A DNA stretch of 64,000 nt from assembly GCF_000620505.1 (NCBI RefSeq), contig NZ_JIBC01000010.1, positions 1-64,000 of the forward strand, written 5' to 3'. Source of the stretch: Sulfitobacter sp. 20_GPM-1509m. GTDB taxonomy: Bacteria; Pseudomonadota; Alphaproteobacteria; Rhodobacterales; Rhodobacteraceae. Shown here piece after piece: positions 53,538 to 62,839 of this stretch; position 1 is the stretch's first letter, and each line of letters begins with the position of its first letter. The notes beneath the pieces were generated by a model, which saw only the letters and a program-made list of their open reading frames with translations, was not told the origin of the DNA and did no database searches. The translations under genes and the position numbers were made by a program.

Positions 53538-54101
53538 ATGTCCGAAGACTTTATGCTGGATACCGACGATCTGAAGCGGCGCATGGACGGTGCCATTTCT
53601 TCGCTGAAAACCGAATTTGCCTCTTTGCGCACGGGCCGCGGGTCGGCGTCGATGCTGGAGCCTGTGATGGTCGAGGCCTACGGCCAGCGCACGCCGATCA
53701 ACCAGGTCGGCACGGTCAACGTGCCCGAGCCGCGTATGGTCACGATCAACGTGTGGGACAAATCCATGGTCAACGCCGTGGAAAAGGCGATTCGCGAAAG
53801 CGGTCTGGGCATCAACCCGCAGCTGAACGGCACCATCATCATGCTGCCGATCCCCGAACTGAACGAAGAACGCCGCCGCGAACTGTCGAAAGTGGCGGGG
53901 CAATACGCCGAACATGCCCGCGTCAGCATCCGCAACGTGCGCCGCGATGGCATGGACCAGATCAAGAAGGGCAAGGCTGACGGCCTGTCCGAGGACGACC
54001 AGAAGATCTGGGAAGGCGAAGTTCAGGATATGACCAACGCCTATATCAAGCAGATCGATGATGCGCTTGAGAACAAGCAGGCGGAGATCATGCAGGTCTG
54101 A
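53538..54101 (+). CDS. frr: Ribosome-recycling factor
   Basis: 187 aa, normal length. The three-helix-bundle core with [20 protein letters not shown] near 30-49, and the C-terminal [18 protein letters not shown] near 132-149, are hallmark RRF sequences. It splits post-termination ribosomes with EF-G. Lies 109 bases after pyrH and 81 bases before uppS in the same direction, so likely part of the same operon. Confidence 0.96.
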   Translation: MSEDFMLDTDDLKRRMDGAISSLKTEFASLRTGRGSASMLEPVMVEAYGQRTPINQVGTVNVPEPRMVTINVWDKSMVNAVEKAIRESGLGINPQLNGTIIMLPIPELNEERRRELSKVAGQYAEHARVSIRNVRRDGMDQIKKGKADGLSEDDQKIWEGEVQDMTNAYIKQIDDALENKQAEIMQV

Positions 54102-54182
54102 CCGGATCTGACTTGCGTCACTGCGGCACCGGGTCCGAACAGTGGCCATCGTTCACCTCGTCACTGCATTAGGAGCCTCGCC

Positions 54183-54902
54183 ATCGCTGATCTGCCCCCA
54201 AACGGCCCGCGTCATGTTGCCATTATCATGGACGGCAACGGCCGTTGGGCAACCCAGCGCGGGCGGCCGCGCCTGTTCGGTCACCGGGCCGGGGCAAAGC
54301 GCGTGCGCGAGGTGGTGGAAAGCTGCCCGGATGTCGGTGTCGAATATCTGACGATCTTTGCCTTCTCGACGGAAAACTGGCGCCGGACCCAGACCGAAGT
54401 GGCCGGGCTGATGAGCCTGTTTCGCATGTATATCAGCCGCGAGGCCCGTGCGCTGGACGAATTCGGGGCACGGGTTCGGTTCATCGGCGACCGGGTCAAG
54501 CTGGACGCCAAGCTGGTCAAGCTGATGGACGATCTCGAGGTGCTGACCCAGGAAAACACCTCGGTGCACCTGACCATCGCGCTGAACTACGGGGGCCGCG
54601 ATGAGGTCGCCCGCGCGACCAAGCGGCTTGCGCAGGATGTGGCCACCGGGAACCTGAAGCCCGAGGACGTGGACGAGGAAACGCTGCCCAAATATCTGGA
54701 CACCTGCGTGCTGCCCGATCCCGATCTGGTGATCCGCACATCGGGCGAAGCGCGGATTTCCAACTTTTTGCTGTGGCAGTCGGCCTATGCGGAATATGAA
54801 TTTATCGATACGCTTTGGCCGGATTTCACCAAAGAGGAATTCGCGCGGCTCTGCGCCTCTTACGGAGGCCGTGACCGCCGGTTCGGAGGGGTAAAGACAT
54901 GA
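54183..54902 (+). CDS. uppS: Undecaprenyl diphosphate synthase, apparent ATC start codon
   Basis: 239 aa if started at ATC 54183, seven bases after a perfect AGGAG at 54171-54175. The first ATG in frame (54228) would begin inside the catalytic motif and lose the conserved HVAII strand (residues 11-15); no ATG, GTG or TTG exists in frame between the upstream TGA at 54099 and 54228. With the ATC start the protein reads IADLPPNGPRHVAIIMDGNG and catalytic Asp is D17 of MDGNGRWA. GRD-ARATKRL and RTSGEARISNFLLWQ blocks follow. It builds the C55 lipid carrier from IPP and FPP. Its end overlaps cdsA by four bases. Confidence 0.9.
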   Translation: MADLPPNGPRHVAIIMDGNGRWATQRGRPRLFGHRAGAKRVREVVESCPDVGVEYLTIFAFSTENWRRTQTEVAGLMSLFRMYISREARALDEFGARVRFIGDRVKLDAKLVKLMDDLEVLTQENTSVHLTIALNYGGRDEVARATKRLAQDVATGNLKPEDVDEETLPKYLDTCVLPDPDLVIRTSGEARISNFLLWQSAYAEYEFIDTLWPDFTKEEFARLCASYGGRDRRFGGVKT

Positions 54903-55693
54903 ACACGAGCGATACGAAATGGTCTGATCTGGCGGTGCGCATGGGGTCGGCTGCGGTTCTGGTGATCGTGGGACTGGCCGGTGTGGCCATTGGCGGACAT
55001 GCGTTCAACGTGATGGTGGCGCTGATCTGCGGGCTGTCGGTCTGGGAACTGGTGCGGATGCTGACCCCGCGCACCCCTGCGGTGGCGTGGCAGTTGGCGC
55101 TGCTGTCGGGGACGGCGTTGTTGCTGTCGGGTTACCTGCCTGCGGGCTGGGCCTTGCCGGTGCTGCTGGCGCCGATGATGGTGGGCTTCGGGCAACTGTC
55201 GCAGCATCGCACGATCTTCATGTCCTATGCGGTTCTGGTGCAGCTTGCCGGTTTTGGCATGTTGTCGGTGCGCGACGAGTTGGGCTTTGGCTGGATGCTG
55301 TGGCTGGTCGTGGTCGTGGTGGTCACCGATGTTGTCGGTTATTTCGCAGGCCGGATGATCGGCGGACCGAAATTCTGGCCGCGCGTCAGCCCGAAAAAGA
55401 CGTGGTCGGGCACCGCTGCAGGCTGGGTCGGTGCGGCTGTGGTCGGTTGGATCACCGCGATCCTGACCGGGGCCACCAGTGAATTGATCGGCATTTCCAT
55501 CGCTATTTCAATGGCTTCCCAGATGGGCGACATCGCAGAAAGCGCGATCAAGCGGCACATGGGCGTCAAGGACAGCAGCACGCTGATCCCCGGACACGGC
55601 GGCTTTCTCGACCGGTTCGACGGGATGATGGGGGCCTCGGTGTTCCTGCTGATCGTGGGACAGATCATCGGCTTTCCACCCGGATTGGTCTGA
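54899..55693 (+). CDS. cdsA: Phosphatidate cytidylyltransferase
   Basis: 264 aa, integral membrane with about seven to eight helices. It converts phosphatidic acid and CTP to CDP-diacylglycerol. The family signature is complete: SAIKRHMGVKDSSTLI then GHGGFLDRFD, residues about 217-244. Overlaps uppS by four bases (ATGA) and ends six bases before dxr. Normal length for an alphaproteobacterial enzyme. Confidence 0.94.
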   Translation: MNTSDTKWSDLAVRMGSAAVLVIVGLAGVAIGGHAFNVMVALICGLSVWELVRMLTPRTPAVAWQLALLSGTALLLSGYLPAGWALPVLLAPMMVGFGQLSQHRTIFMSYAVLVQLAGFGMLSVRDELGFGWMLWLVVVVVVTDVVGYFAGRMIGGPKFWPRVSPKKTWSGTAAGWVGAAVVGWITAILTGATSELIGISIAISMASQMGDIAESAIKRHMGVKDSSTLIPGHGGFLDRFDGMMGASVFLLIVGQIIGFPPGLV

Positions 55694-55699
55694 GCCGAC

Positions 55700-56878
55700 A
55701 TGACGCGCAGGCGGATCAGCATTCTGGGGGCCACAGGGTCCATCGGGCAGAACACCATTGACCTGATCAAACGGGATCTGGCGGCCTACGAGGTTGTGGC
55801 GCTGACCGGAGCGGGCAATATCACGCAACTGGCGGCCGACGCGCGGGCGTTGAGCGCGCAGGTAGCCGTGACCGCAGATGCGCACCGTCTGGACGATCTG
55901 CGCGCGGCCTTGGCCGGATCGGGGATCGAGGCGGCGGCAGGGCAGGCGGCCCTGTCCGAGGCTGCGGCGCGCCCTGCCGATTGGGTGATGTCCGCGATTG
56001 TCGGTGCGGCGGGGCTGGCACCCGGCATGGCGGCGCTGGAACAGGGCGCAACACTGGCGCTGGCCAACAAGGAGTCGCTGGTCTGCGCTGGCGCATTGAT
56101 CCTTGAGACGGCGCGCAAGCACAACGCGCGGCTGCTGCCCGTCGACAGCGAACACAGCGCCGTGTTTCAGGCGCTGGTGGGCGAGGATATGGCAGCGGTC
56201 GAACGCATCATCATCACCGCGTCGGGCGGTGCCTTCCGCGACTGGCCGCTGGAAGATCTGCCAAATGCCACACTTGCGCAAGCGTCGAGCCATCCCAATT
56301 GGGACATGGGGCAGCGGATCACCATCGATTCCGCCTCGATGTTCAACAAGGCGTTGGAAGTCATTGAAACGCGGGAGTATTTCGGCGTTGAGCCTGAGAA
56401 GATCGAAGTGCTGGTGCACCCTGAATCCATGATCCACGCGCTTGTCGGCTTTCATGACGGGGCGCTTATGGCGCACGTCGGCCCCCCCGATATGCGCCAC
56501 GCCATCGGCTATGCGCTGCACTGGCCCGACCGGCGCGCGCTGCCGGTCGAGCGGCTGGACCTTGCGGCCATCGGCAGCCTGACGTTCCGTGCCCCCGACA
56601 CCGACCGCTGGCCCGCATTGCGGCTGGCGCGCGAGGTAATGGCGCGCGGCGGTCTGGCAGGAGCGGTGTTCAACGCCGCCAAGGAAACCGCGCTGGACGG
56701 ATTTATCGCAGGCCATCTGAATTTTACCGCCATGGCCGAAGTGGTCGAACAGGTGCTGACGCAGATGGACGCGGCGGGCGGTCACATTGACGCCCCTATG
56801 ACACTTGATAACGTCGTTGTCGCTGACCATGTGGCACGCAAGGCCGCGCGAAACATAATAGAAAAAAGAGCAGGGTAG
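55700..56878 (+). CDS. dxr: 1-deoxy-D-xylulose 5-phosphate reductoisomerase
   Basis: 392 aa. Second step of the MEP isoprenoid pathway, making MEP with NADPH. The N-terminal ILGATGSIGQNTID is the cofactor-binding loop, VDSEHSA near 151-157 and ASGGAFRDWP near 177-186 form the substrate and metal site, and SSHPNWDMGQRITIDSASM near 199-217 is diagnostic. Together with uppS it supplies and uses isoprenoid units for the envelope. Ends four bases before rseP. Confidence 0.95.
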   Translation: MTRRRISILGATGSIGQNTIDLIKRDLAAYEVVALTGAGNITQLAADARALSAQVAVTADAHRLDDLRAALAGSGIEAAAGQAALSEAAARPADWVMSAIVGAAGLAPGMAALEQGATLALANKESLVCAGALILETARKHNARLLPVDSEHSAVFQALVGEDMAAVERIIITASGGAFRDWPLEDLPNATLAQASSHPNWDMGQRITIDSASMFNKALEVIETREYFGVEPEKIEVLVHPESMIHALVGFHDGALMAHVGPPDMRHAIGYALHWPDRRALPVERLDLAAIGSLTFRAPDTDRWPALRLAREVMARGGLAGAVFNAAKETALDGFIAGHLNFTAMAEVVEQVLTQMDAAGGHIDAPMTLDNVVVADHVARKAARNIIEKRAG

Positions 56879-56882
56879 AGTT

Positions 56883-58232
56883 TTGGACATTATCGGATTG
56901 CTTCCACAGGCCGGCGGGCTGATCTGGATCGTCGTCGCCTTTGTCGTGGCGCTGAGCATCATCGTGACGATCCATGAATATGGCCACTATATCGTCGGGC
57001 GCTGGTCGGGCATCCATGCCGATGTGTTCTCATTGGGCTTTGGTCCGGTGATCTACAAACGCACCGACAAACGCGGCACCCAGTGGCAGATCGCAGCGCT
57101 TCCCTTTGGCGGCTATGTCAAGTTTGCGGGCGACGCAAACGCGGCCTCGGGCAAGGACACGGATGCCATGCAGGCGGTGGAAGCCGATGCCGTGGCGCTG
57201 CGGCGGACGATGCACGGCGCACCGCTTTGGGCACGTGCCGCGACCGTGGCCGCGGGGCCTGTGTTCAACTTTGTCTTTTCGATCCTGTTGTTTGCTGCCC
57301 TGTTCTTGGGATCAGGGACAACGCGCGACCAGCTGACGGTTGGTGAATTGCGTGCCTTGCCGACCCAGGTGAACGAATTGCAGCCGGGCGACGAGATCCT
57401 GCAAATCGCGGGTAAACCGGTTCCGTTGATCAGCGACGACAGCTTTGGGCCGTTCCTGAGCAGTGTGCCCAAGACAGAGCAGCTGGACTACCGTGTCATG
57501 CGCGACGGGGCGGAACTGGATGTGCAGGGGCCCCAGATCTTTCCGCCGCTGGTCGTCGGGCTTGTTCCACGCAGTGCGGCCTATCAGGCAGACCTGGACG
57601 TGGGTGACGTGATCGTGGGAGTGAATGGCACGCCGATTTCCGTCTTTGAGCAGCTGAAAACCAATGTCGAGGCCTCGGACGGGGCGCCGGTGGCGCTGAC
57701 AGTCTGGCGCGACGGTGCCATCCTGGACAAAACCCTGTCCGCCAAGCGTGTGGACGAACCGCAGGCTGATGGCAGTTATACAACCGAATGGCGCATCGGC
57801 ATTGTCGGTGGCATGGCATTCGAACTGGCCACAGAGCCGATGGGCGTCTGGCGTGCGCTGAGTGACGGGGTCATTGAAACAGGTGGTATCATCACCGGCT
57901 CGCTGTCTGGCCTGAGTCATATCATCACCGGAGCGATCAGCACCTGTAACCTGTCGGGCCCCATCGGTATCGCACAGACATCGGGCGCGATGGCAAGCCA
58001 GGGCACGCAGTCTTTCTTGCGGTTCATCGCGGTGCTGAGCACGGCTGTGGGTCTGTTGAACCTGTTCCCGATCCCGGCGCTGGACGGCGGTCATCTGGTG
58101 TTTTACGCCTATGAGGCCGTGATGAAGCGTCCGCCCAGCGATGGCGCGCTGCGCATCCTGATGGGGATCGGTTTGACCTTGGTGCTGACGCTGATGATCT
58201 TTGCCCTTGGAAACGATATTTTCTGCCCCTGA
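56883..58232 (+). CDS. rseP: Site-2 membrane protease RseP
   Basis: 449 aa from a TTG start at 56883, four bases after dxr. A zinc metalloprotease of the intramembrane S2P family. H31-E32-x-x-H35 (HEYGH) and the C-terminal LDG with D401 (NLFPIPALDGGHL) make the active site. Two PDZ domains lie between, about 120-300 (GDEILQIAGKPV near 166-177, GDVIVGVNGTPI near 241-252). It cleaves anti-sigma factors after a first-site protease in envelope stress and clears signal peptides. Confidence 0.94.
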   Translation: MDIIGLLPQAGGLIWIVVAFVVALSIIVTIHEYGHYIVGRWSGIHADVFSLGFGPVIYKRTDKRGTQWQIAALPFGGYVKFAGDANAASGKDTDAMQAVEADAVALRRTMHGAPLWARAATVAAGPVFNFVFSILLFAALFLGSGTTRDQLTVGELRALPTQVNELQPGDEILQIAGKPVPLISDDSFGPFLSSVPKTEQLDYRVMRDGAELDVQGPQIFPPLVVGLVPRSAAYQADLDVGDVIVGVNGTPISVFEQLKTNVEASDGAPVALTVWRDGAILDKTLSAKRVDEPQADGSYTTEWRIGIVGGMAFELATEPMGVWRALSDGVIETGGIITGSLSGLSHIITGAISTCNLSGPIGIAQTSGAMASQGTQSFLRFIAVLSTAVGLLNLFPIPALDGGHLVFYAYEAVMKRPPSDGALRILMGIGLTLVLTLMIFALGNDIFCP

Positions 58233-58331
58233 TGGGGCAGGTCGACAAGGTTGCCACAGTTTCGCCACATTCTGACAAACTGACGCCATAATGGCTCTCT
58301 AAGCACGTTCCGAGAAAAAGGAATATGCATC

Positions 58332-58454
58332 ATGCAAACACTGCAAAACGGTTACAAAGGCCTGAGCCTTTTGATGTTGCTGAACTGGGATCGTGCACTT
58401 TGTCTGGGTACAATCGCGCTCGCGTTGTGCATTGGCACCTATATCGCCGGCTGA
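58332..58454 (+). CDS. 40-aa membrane protein between rseP and bamA
   Basis: ATG at 58332 with AAGGA at 58318-58322, and TGA at 58452-58454. The product begins MQTLQNGYKGLSLLMLLNWD and ends in a hydrophobic span ALCLGTIALALCIGTYIAG, so it is probably a single-pass or hairpin membrane peptide. It is followed at once by an intrinsic terminator, which means it has its own defined 3' end within the essential envelope operon. I believe small ORFs occur here in other Rhodobacterales, but cannot verify that. Role unknown; a regulator of RseP or of envelope stress would fit the position. Confidence 0.65.
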   Translation: MQTLQNGYKGLSLLMLLNWDRALCLGTIALALCIGTYIAG

Positions 58455-58481
58455 TTGCAGGCAACTTCATTACAACTTGTA

Positions 58482-58513
58482 ACAGCCCGCCGTTCACGGC
58501 GGGCTTTGTCGTT
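58482..58513 (+). terminator. Intrinsic terminator or attenuator between the small ORF and bamA
   Basis: AGCCCGCCG at 58484-58492 pairs with CGGCGGGCT at 58497-58505 around TTCA, followed by TTGTCGTTTT. It implies that bamA has a promoter of its own; TTGACA at 58514-58519 is a good -35 match just behind the hairpin, but no strong -10 is evident 17 bases on (TACTCA). Confidence 0.75.
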
Positions 58514-58579
58514 TTGACAAGGCCCCCCTTCTTGGGTACTCAGAGGGTCAATGGGTGTCTAAAAGAATGGGTCAAAACC

Positions 58580-60931
58580 ATGAGACTGGGGTTAGAGGGC
58601 GGTGCAGCCAAGCGACAAGGTCGTGCCTACATCGCGACAGGGCTTTTGCAAGCCTTCGTTTTTTGTGCAGCAACTGCAACAAGTTATACATATTTTACTG
58701 CGGAAGCACAGGCTCAGACCTATCGGTTTGACAATGTGGTTGTCGACGGCAATGCGCGGATTGGCCAGTCAGCCATCCTCAGCCAGGCCGGAATCGCACG
58801 CGGGCAAACGCTTTCTGCGGGGCAATTGAACGACGCATATCAGCGTCTGGTGGCCAGCGGATTGTTTGAAAGCGTCGCAATTGCGCCCCAGGGCAACACG
58901 TTGCGGATCACGGTTGTTGAACTGCCGACGATCAACCGCATCAGTTTCGAGGGCAACCGCCGCATCAAGGATGACGCTTTGACTGCAATGGTCAGCTCGT
59001 CCGAGCGTCGGGTGTTCAACCCCAGCCTTGCCGAGAAAGATGCCGCCGCCATCGCCGAGGCTTACTCGAACGAAGGCCGTCTGGCAGCGCGGGTCACACC
59101 GCGTGTGATCAAGCGTCGCGACAACCGCGTCGATCTGGTGTTCGAAATCTTCGAAGGCGATGTCGTCGAAGTCGAGCGACTGAGCTTTGTCGGCAACCGC
59201 GTGTTCTCGGACAGTCGTTTGCGCCGGGTTCTGGGTACAAAGCAGGCGGGCCTGTTCCGCACTCTGATCAAGGCTGATACATTTGTGGCCGACCGGATCG
59301 AAGCCGACAAGCAGATGCTGCGGGATTTCTACCTGTCGCGCGGCTATGTCGATTTCCGCATCAATTCGGTGAACGCAGAACTGACGCAGGAACGTGACGG
59401 ATATTTCCTGGTCTTCAACGTGCAGGAAGGTCAGCAATTCAAGATCGGGCAGGTGACCACGGTTTCCGAGATGCCGGGCGTTGATGCGGATGAATATCAG
59501 GCGGTCACGAAGATCCGTCCCGGTGTTGTCTATTCGCCCGCGCTGGTCGAGCAGGAAATCTCGCGCATGGAAGCGCTGGCGATCCGCAACACGGTTGATT
59601 TCATGCGGGTCGAACCGCGTATCACCCGCAACGACCGTGACCTGACGCTGGACATCGAATTTGTAATCAGCCGTGGCCCGCGCGTCTTTGTTGAACGTAT
59701 CGACATCGAAGGCAACACCACCACGCTGGACCGTGTGATCCGCCGCCAGTTCCCGGCAGCCGAGGGTGACCCGTTCAACCCGCGCGAAATCCGCGAAAGC
59801 GCGGAACGCATCCGGGCGCTGGACTATTTTGAAACCGCGCAAGTGAACGCCCGCGAAGGCTCCAGCCCCGAGCAGGTGATCGTTGACGTGGACGTGATAG
59901 AGAAACCGACAGGCTCGCTGAGCTTTGGCGGGACGTTCTCGACTTCGAACGGCTTTGGTCTTGCGATCTCATTTGTGGAGCGCAACTTTGTCGGCCGTGG
60001 TCAGTCGCTCAAGCTGGATTTCTCTTCCGCCGAAGAAGCTGAAACATATGGTATCAGCTTCCGCGAACCGGCCTTGCTGGGGCGTGATTTGGGTTTTGGT
60101 CTGCAATTGTCGTACGGCACAAGCAACAGCAGCAGCTACACCTTTGACTCCGAAACCATCATTTTCCAACCCAGCCTTGATTTCCCGCTGAGCGAAAACG
60201 GTCGTCTGGCCGTGCGTTATACCGCGGAAAGCACCGAAGCTCTGGCACGTGATCCATCTGAAAACGGCACTATCGTTCAAAATGACATTGATGCAGGGGC
60301 ACAATTCCGCTCGTCGGTTGGATATACCTACACCTATGATACACGCCGGTCCGGCCTGGACCCGACTGCGGGGGTTCTTCTGCAATTCGGCCAGGACTTT
60401 GCCGGTCTGGGAGGGGACAGCAAGTTCATCCGCACAACGGGTAAGGTTGTCGGTCAGAAACGTATCTTCAACGACGAGGTCATCCTGAGCGCGACGCTTG
60501 AGGGTGGTGTGCTAAGCTGGTCGGAGGGCAACAACCGCGTGATCGACCGCTTTATCCTCGGGCCGAACATCATGCGCGGCTTTGAGCCGGGTGGCATCGG
60601 GCCGCGGGATCAGGCGAATGGTGACGCTCTGGGCGGGAACATGTTCGTTGCTGCACGTTTCGAAGCTGAATTCCCGCTGGGGCTGCCGGAAGAATACGGC
60701 ATTCGTGGCGCGGTCTTCTACGACGTAGGCAACCTGTGGGACCTCAGCGACGTGAACCTCGGCGGTGCCGCCGTTGATGGCGAAAGCGGCTCGTTCCGTC
60801 ACGTGCTGGGCGTTTCGATCCTGTGGGATACGCCGATTGGTCCGCTGCGGTTCAACTTTACCGATGCGATCAAGAAAGAGGACTTTGACCGCGATCAAAG
60901 CTTCGACCTGACCCTGTCGACCTCGTTCTGA
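58580..60931 (+). CDS. bamA: Outer-membrane protein assembly factor BamA
   Basis: 783 aa from the ATG at 58580; upstream in-frame residues overlap the terminator and small ORF and are not coding. A long signal peptide ends near ...TAEAQAQ (about residue 45). Five POTRA domains span about 46-445 (FDNVVVDGNARIGQSAI, VERLSFVGNRVFSDS, VERIDIEGNTTTLDRV), followed by a 16-strand barrel ending in the aromatic C-terminal F (TLSTSF) recognised by the Bam machine. FMRGFEPGGIGPRD-type residues (MRGFEPGG near 667) form the conserved barrel loop 6 motif (VRGF/Y). It inserts outer-membrane proteins. Confidence 0.94.
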   Translation: MRLGLEGGAAKRQGRAYIATGLLQAFVFCAATATSYTYFTAEAQAQTYRFDNVVVDGNARIGQSAILSQAGIARGQTLSAGQLNDAYQRLVASGLFESVAIAPQGNTLRITVVELPTINRISFEGNRRIKDDALTAMVSSSERRVFNPSLAEKDAAAIAEAYSNEGRLAARVTPRVIKRRDNRVDLVFEIFEGDVVEVERLSFVGNRVFSDSRLRRVLGTKQAGLFRTLIKADTFVADRIEADKQMLRDFYLSRGYVDFRINSVNAELTQERDGYFLVFNVQEGQQFKIGQVTTVSEMPGVDADEYQAVTKIRPGVVYSPALVEQEISRMEALAIRNTVDFMRVEPRITRNDRDLTLDIEFVISRGPRVFVERIDIEGNTTTLDRVIRRQFPAAEGDPFNPREIRESAERIRALDYFETAQVNAREGSSPEQVIVDVDVIEKPTGSLSFGGTFSTSNGFGLAISFVERNFVGRGQSLKLDFSSAEEAETYGISFREPALLGRDLGFGLQLSYGTSNSSSYTFDSETIIFQPSLDFPLSENGRLAVRYTAESTEALARDPSENGTIVQNDIDAGAQFRSSVGYTYTYDTRRSGLDPTAGVLLQFGQDFAGLGGDSKFIRTTGKVVGQKRIFNDEVILSATLEGGVLSWSEGNNRVIDRFILGPNIMRGFEPGGIGPRDQANGDALGGNMFVAARFEAEFPLGLPEEYGIRGAVFYDVGNLWDLSDVNLGGAAVDGESGSFRHVLGVSILWDTPIGPLRFNFTDAIKKEDFDRDQSFDLTLSTSF

Positions 60932-60939
60932 GGATTGTG

Positions 60940-61500
60940 ATGCGACGTTTTGTGCGCATCTTTTTGACCCTGCTGGCCACCGTGCTGGCAGGGTCTTTTG
61001 TTGCGGCGCAGGAACAACCGGCCCCGGCCGCACCCAGCGTGATGCAAAGCCCGATCCTGACCGTCGACACGGACCGCTTGTATTCGCAAAGCGCCTTTGG
61101 CCTGCGGGCCGCCAAGGAGATCGAGGAACGCGGTGCCGACCTGGCCGCCGAGAACCGCAAGATCGAAGCGGAGCTGACCGCCGAAGAACAGGACCTGACC
61201 GACAAGCGCGCCACGATGGACGCCGAAGCCTTTCGATCCCTCGCGGATGCGTTCGACGAAAAGGTGCAAAGCACCCGGCGCGCTCAGGAAGCAAAGGGAC
61301 GCGAGCTGTCGCAACTGCTGGAAAAGGAACAGATCGCCTTTTTGAACGCCGCGGCGCCGGTGTTGGAGACCCTGATGCGCGAGGCGGGGGCTGCGGTGAT
61401 CCTGGAACGGCGCAGCGTGTTCCTCAGCGCCAATGTCATTGATATCACCGATGCCGCCATTGCGCGGATCGACGCCGCCCTGGGCGACGGAACCAAATAG
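60940..61500 (+). CDS. skp: Periplasmic chaperone, OmpH/Skp family
   Basis: 186 aa from the ATG at 60940, six bases after TGAGGA; a GTG three bases earlier is possible. Signal peptide to about residue 24 (LLATVLAGSFVAAQ). The mature protein has a small beta body and two long charged helices (about 70-135) like Skp tentacles. It holds unfolded outer-membrane proteins for BamA, encoded eight bases upstream. Followed by fabZ, not lpxD as in enterobacteria. Confidence 0.88.
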   Translation: MRRFVRIFLTLLATVLAGSFVAAQEQPAPAAPSVMQSPILTVDTDRLYSQSAFGLRAAKEIEERGADLAAENRKIEAELTAEEQDLTDKRATMDAEAFRSLADAFDEKVQSTRRAQEAKGRELSQLLEKEQIAFLNAAAPVLETLMREAGAAVILERRSVFLSANVIDITDAAIARIDAALGDGTK

Positions 61501-61579
61501 CATCACAGGGCCGTTTGCTTGCCCCGCCGCGCGCGGCTTGGTACTCTAACAGCCTGTAACATCACCGAAAGAACAACCT

Positions 61580-62053
61580 ATGACCTCCGAGCTTCTGAGT
61601 GCCGACATTGATCTGATCCAGCGTATCCTGCCGCACCGCTATCCGTTCCTGCTGGTGGACAAGGTCGTGGACATCGACGGCTATCAGACGGCACGCGGCA
61701 TCAAGAACGTCACGATGAACGAGCCCCATTTTCAAGGCCATTTTCCGGGCAAGCCGATCATGCCAGGCGTGACCATTGTCGAGGCGATGGCGCAGACGGC
61801 GGCCGTGATGGTGGGCACTGCGCTGAACATGGCCGACCGTGATATGCTGGTTTATTTCATGGCGATCGAGGGCTGCAAGTTCCGCCGCATGGTCGTGCCC
61901 GGTGATGTGCTGGAACTGAAACTGCAAACCGTGCGTGGCAAGCCGGGCGGCAAGGTCTGGAAATTCTCGGGCGTGGCCGAGGTCGAGGGCGAGATGGCCT
62001 GCGAAGCCTCGTTCACCGCGATGATGGACCTGCCCAAGGATGTGGTGGCATGA
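61580..62053 (+). CDS. fabZ: 3-hydroxyacyl-[acyl-carrier-protein] dehydratase FabZ
   Basis: 157 aa hotdog-fold enzyme. Catalytic H54 in [12 protein letters not shown] and E68 in IVEAMAQ are present; [11 protein letters not shown] near 19-29 is diagnostic. It dehydrates 3-hydroxyacyl-ACP in fatty acid synthesis, competing with LpxA for 3-hydroxymyristoyl-ACP-type substrate. Overlaps lpxA by four bases. Confidence 0.95.
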   Translation: MTSELLSADIDLIQRILPHRYPFLLVDKVVDIDGYQTARGIKNVTMNEPHFQGHFPGKPIMPGVTIVEAMAQTAAVMVGTALNMADRDMLVYFMAIEGCKFRRMVVPGDVLELKLQTVRGKPGGKVWKFSGVAEVEGEMACEASFTAMMDLPKDVVA

Positions 62054-62832
62054 GTGGCATCCACCCCTCTGCGGTCGTCGAAGACGGCGCACAGATCGAC
62101 CCCAGCGCCACGGTTGGTCCGTTCTGCCTGATCGGGTCCGAGGTCGTGCTTGGTCCCGATGTCGAGCTGAAAAGCCATGTGGTCGTCACTGGGCGCACCA
62201 CGGTGGGCGAAGGCACCGTGATCTTTTCCTTTGCCGTGATCGGTGAGATTCCGCAGGACCTGAAATTCAAGGGCGAAACCTCGGCGCTGGAAATCGGCAA
62301 GCGCAACCGCATCCGCGAACATGTCACGATGAACGGTGGCACCGAGGGTGGCGGCGGTGTGACCCGTGTGGGCGATGACGGGCTGTTCATGGCGGGCTGT
62401 CACATTGCGCATGACGCACAGGTCGGCAACCGGGTGATCGTGGTCAACAACGCCGCCGTGGCGGGGCACTGTGTGCTTGAGGATGACGTGATCATCGGCG
62501 GCCTGTCGGGCATCCACCAGTTCGTGCGCATCGGGCAGGGCGCAATCATCGGGGCGGTCACCATGGTGACCAACGATGTGATTCCCTACGGTCTGGTGCA
62601 GGCCCCGCGCGGCGATCTGGACGGGCTGAACCTGGTCGGGCTGAAACGTCGTGGTGTGAAACGTGCCGACATCACCGCACTGCGCGCCGCGTTCCAGATG
62701 CTGGCGCAGGGCGAGGGCACCTTCCACGACCGCGCCGAGCGGTTGGGGGCCGAGACCGACAGCGATTATGTCAAACAGATCGTCGATTTCATCCTGGGTG
62801 AATCCGACCGGTCCTTCCTGACACCCAAGTGA
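62050..62832 (+). CDS. lpxA: UDP-N-acetylglucosamine O-acyltransferase LpxA
   Basis: 260 aa. First step of lipid A synthesis, moving a 3-hydroxyacyl chain from ACP to UDP-GlcNAc. The left-handed beta-helix is visible as hexapeptide repeats from about 4 to 185, with catalytic H121 in [11 protein letters not shown]. The C-terminal helical domain (about 190-260) starts [11 protein letters not shown]. Overlaps fabZ by four bases and precedes lpxI by seven. Confidence 0.95.
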   Translation: MSGIHPSAVVEDGAQIDPSATVGPFCLIGSEVVLGPDVELKSHVVVTGRTTVGEGTVIFSFAVIGEIPQDLKFKGETSALEIGKRNRIREHVTMNGGTEGGGGVTRVGDDGLFMAGCHIAHDAQVGNRVIVVNNAAVAGHCVLEDDVIIGGLSGIHQFVRIGQGAIIGAVTMVTNDVIPYGLVQAPRGDLDGLNLVGLKRRGVKRADITALRAAFQMLAQGEGTFHDRAERLGAETDSDYVKQIVDFILGESDRSFLTPK

Positions 62833-62839
62833 GGCTTTG

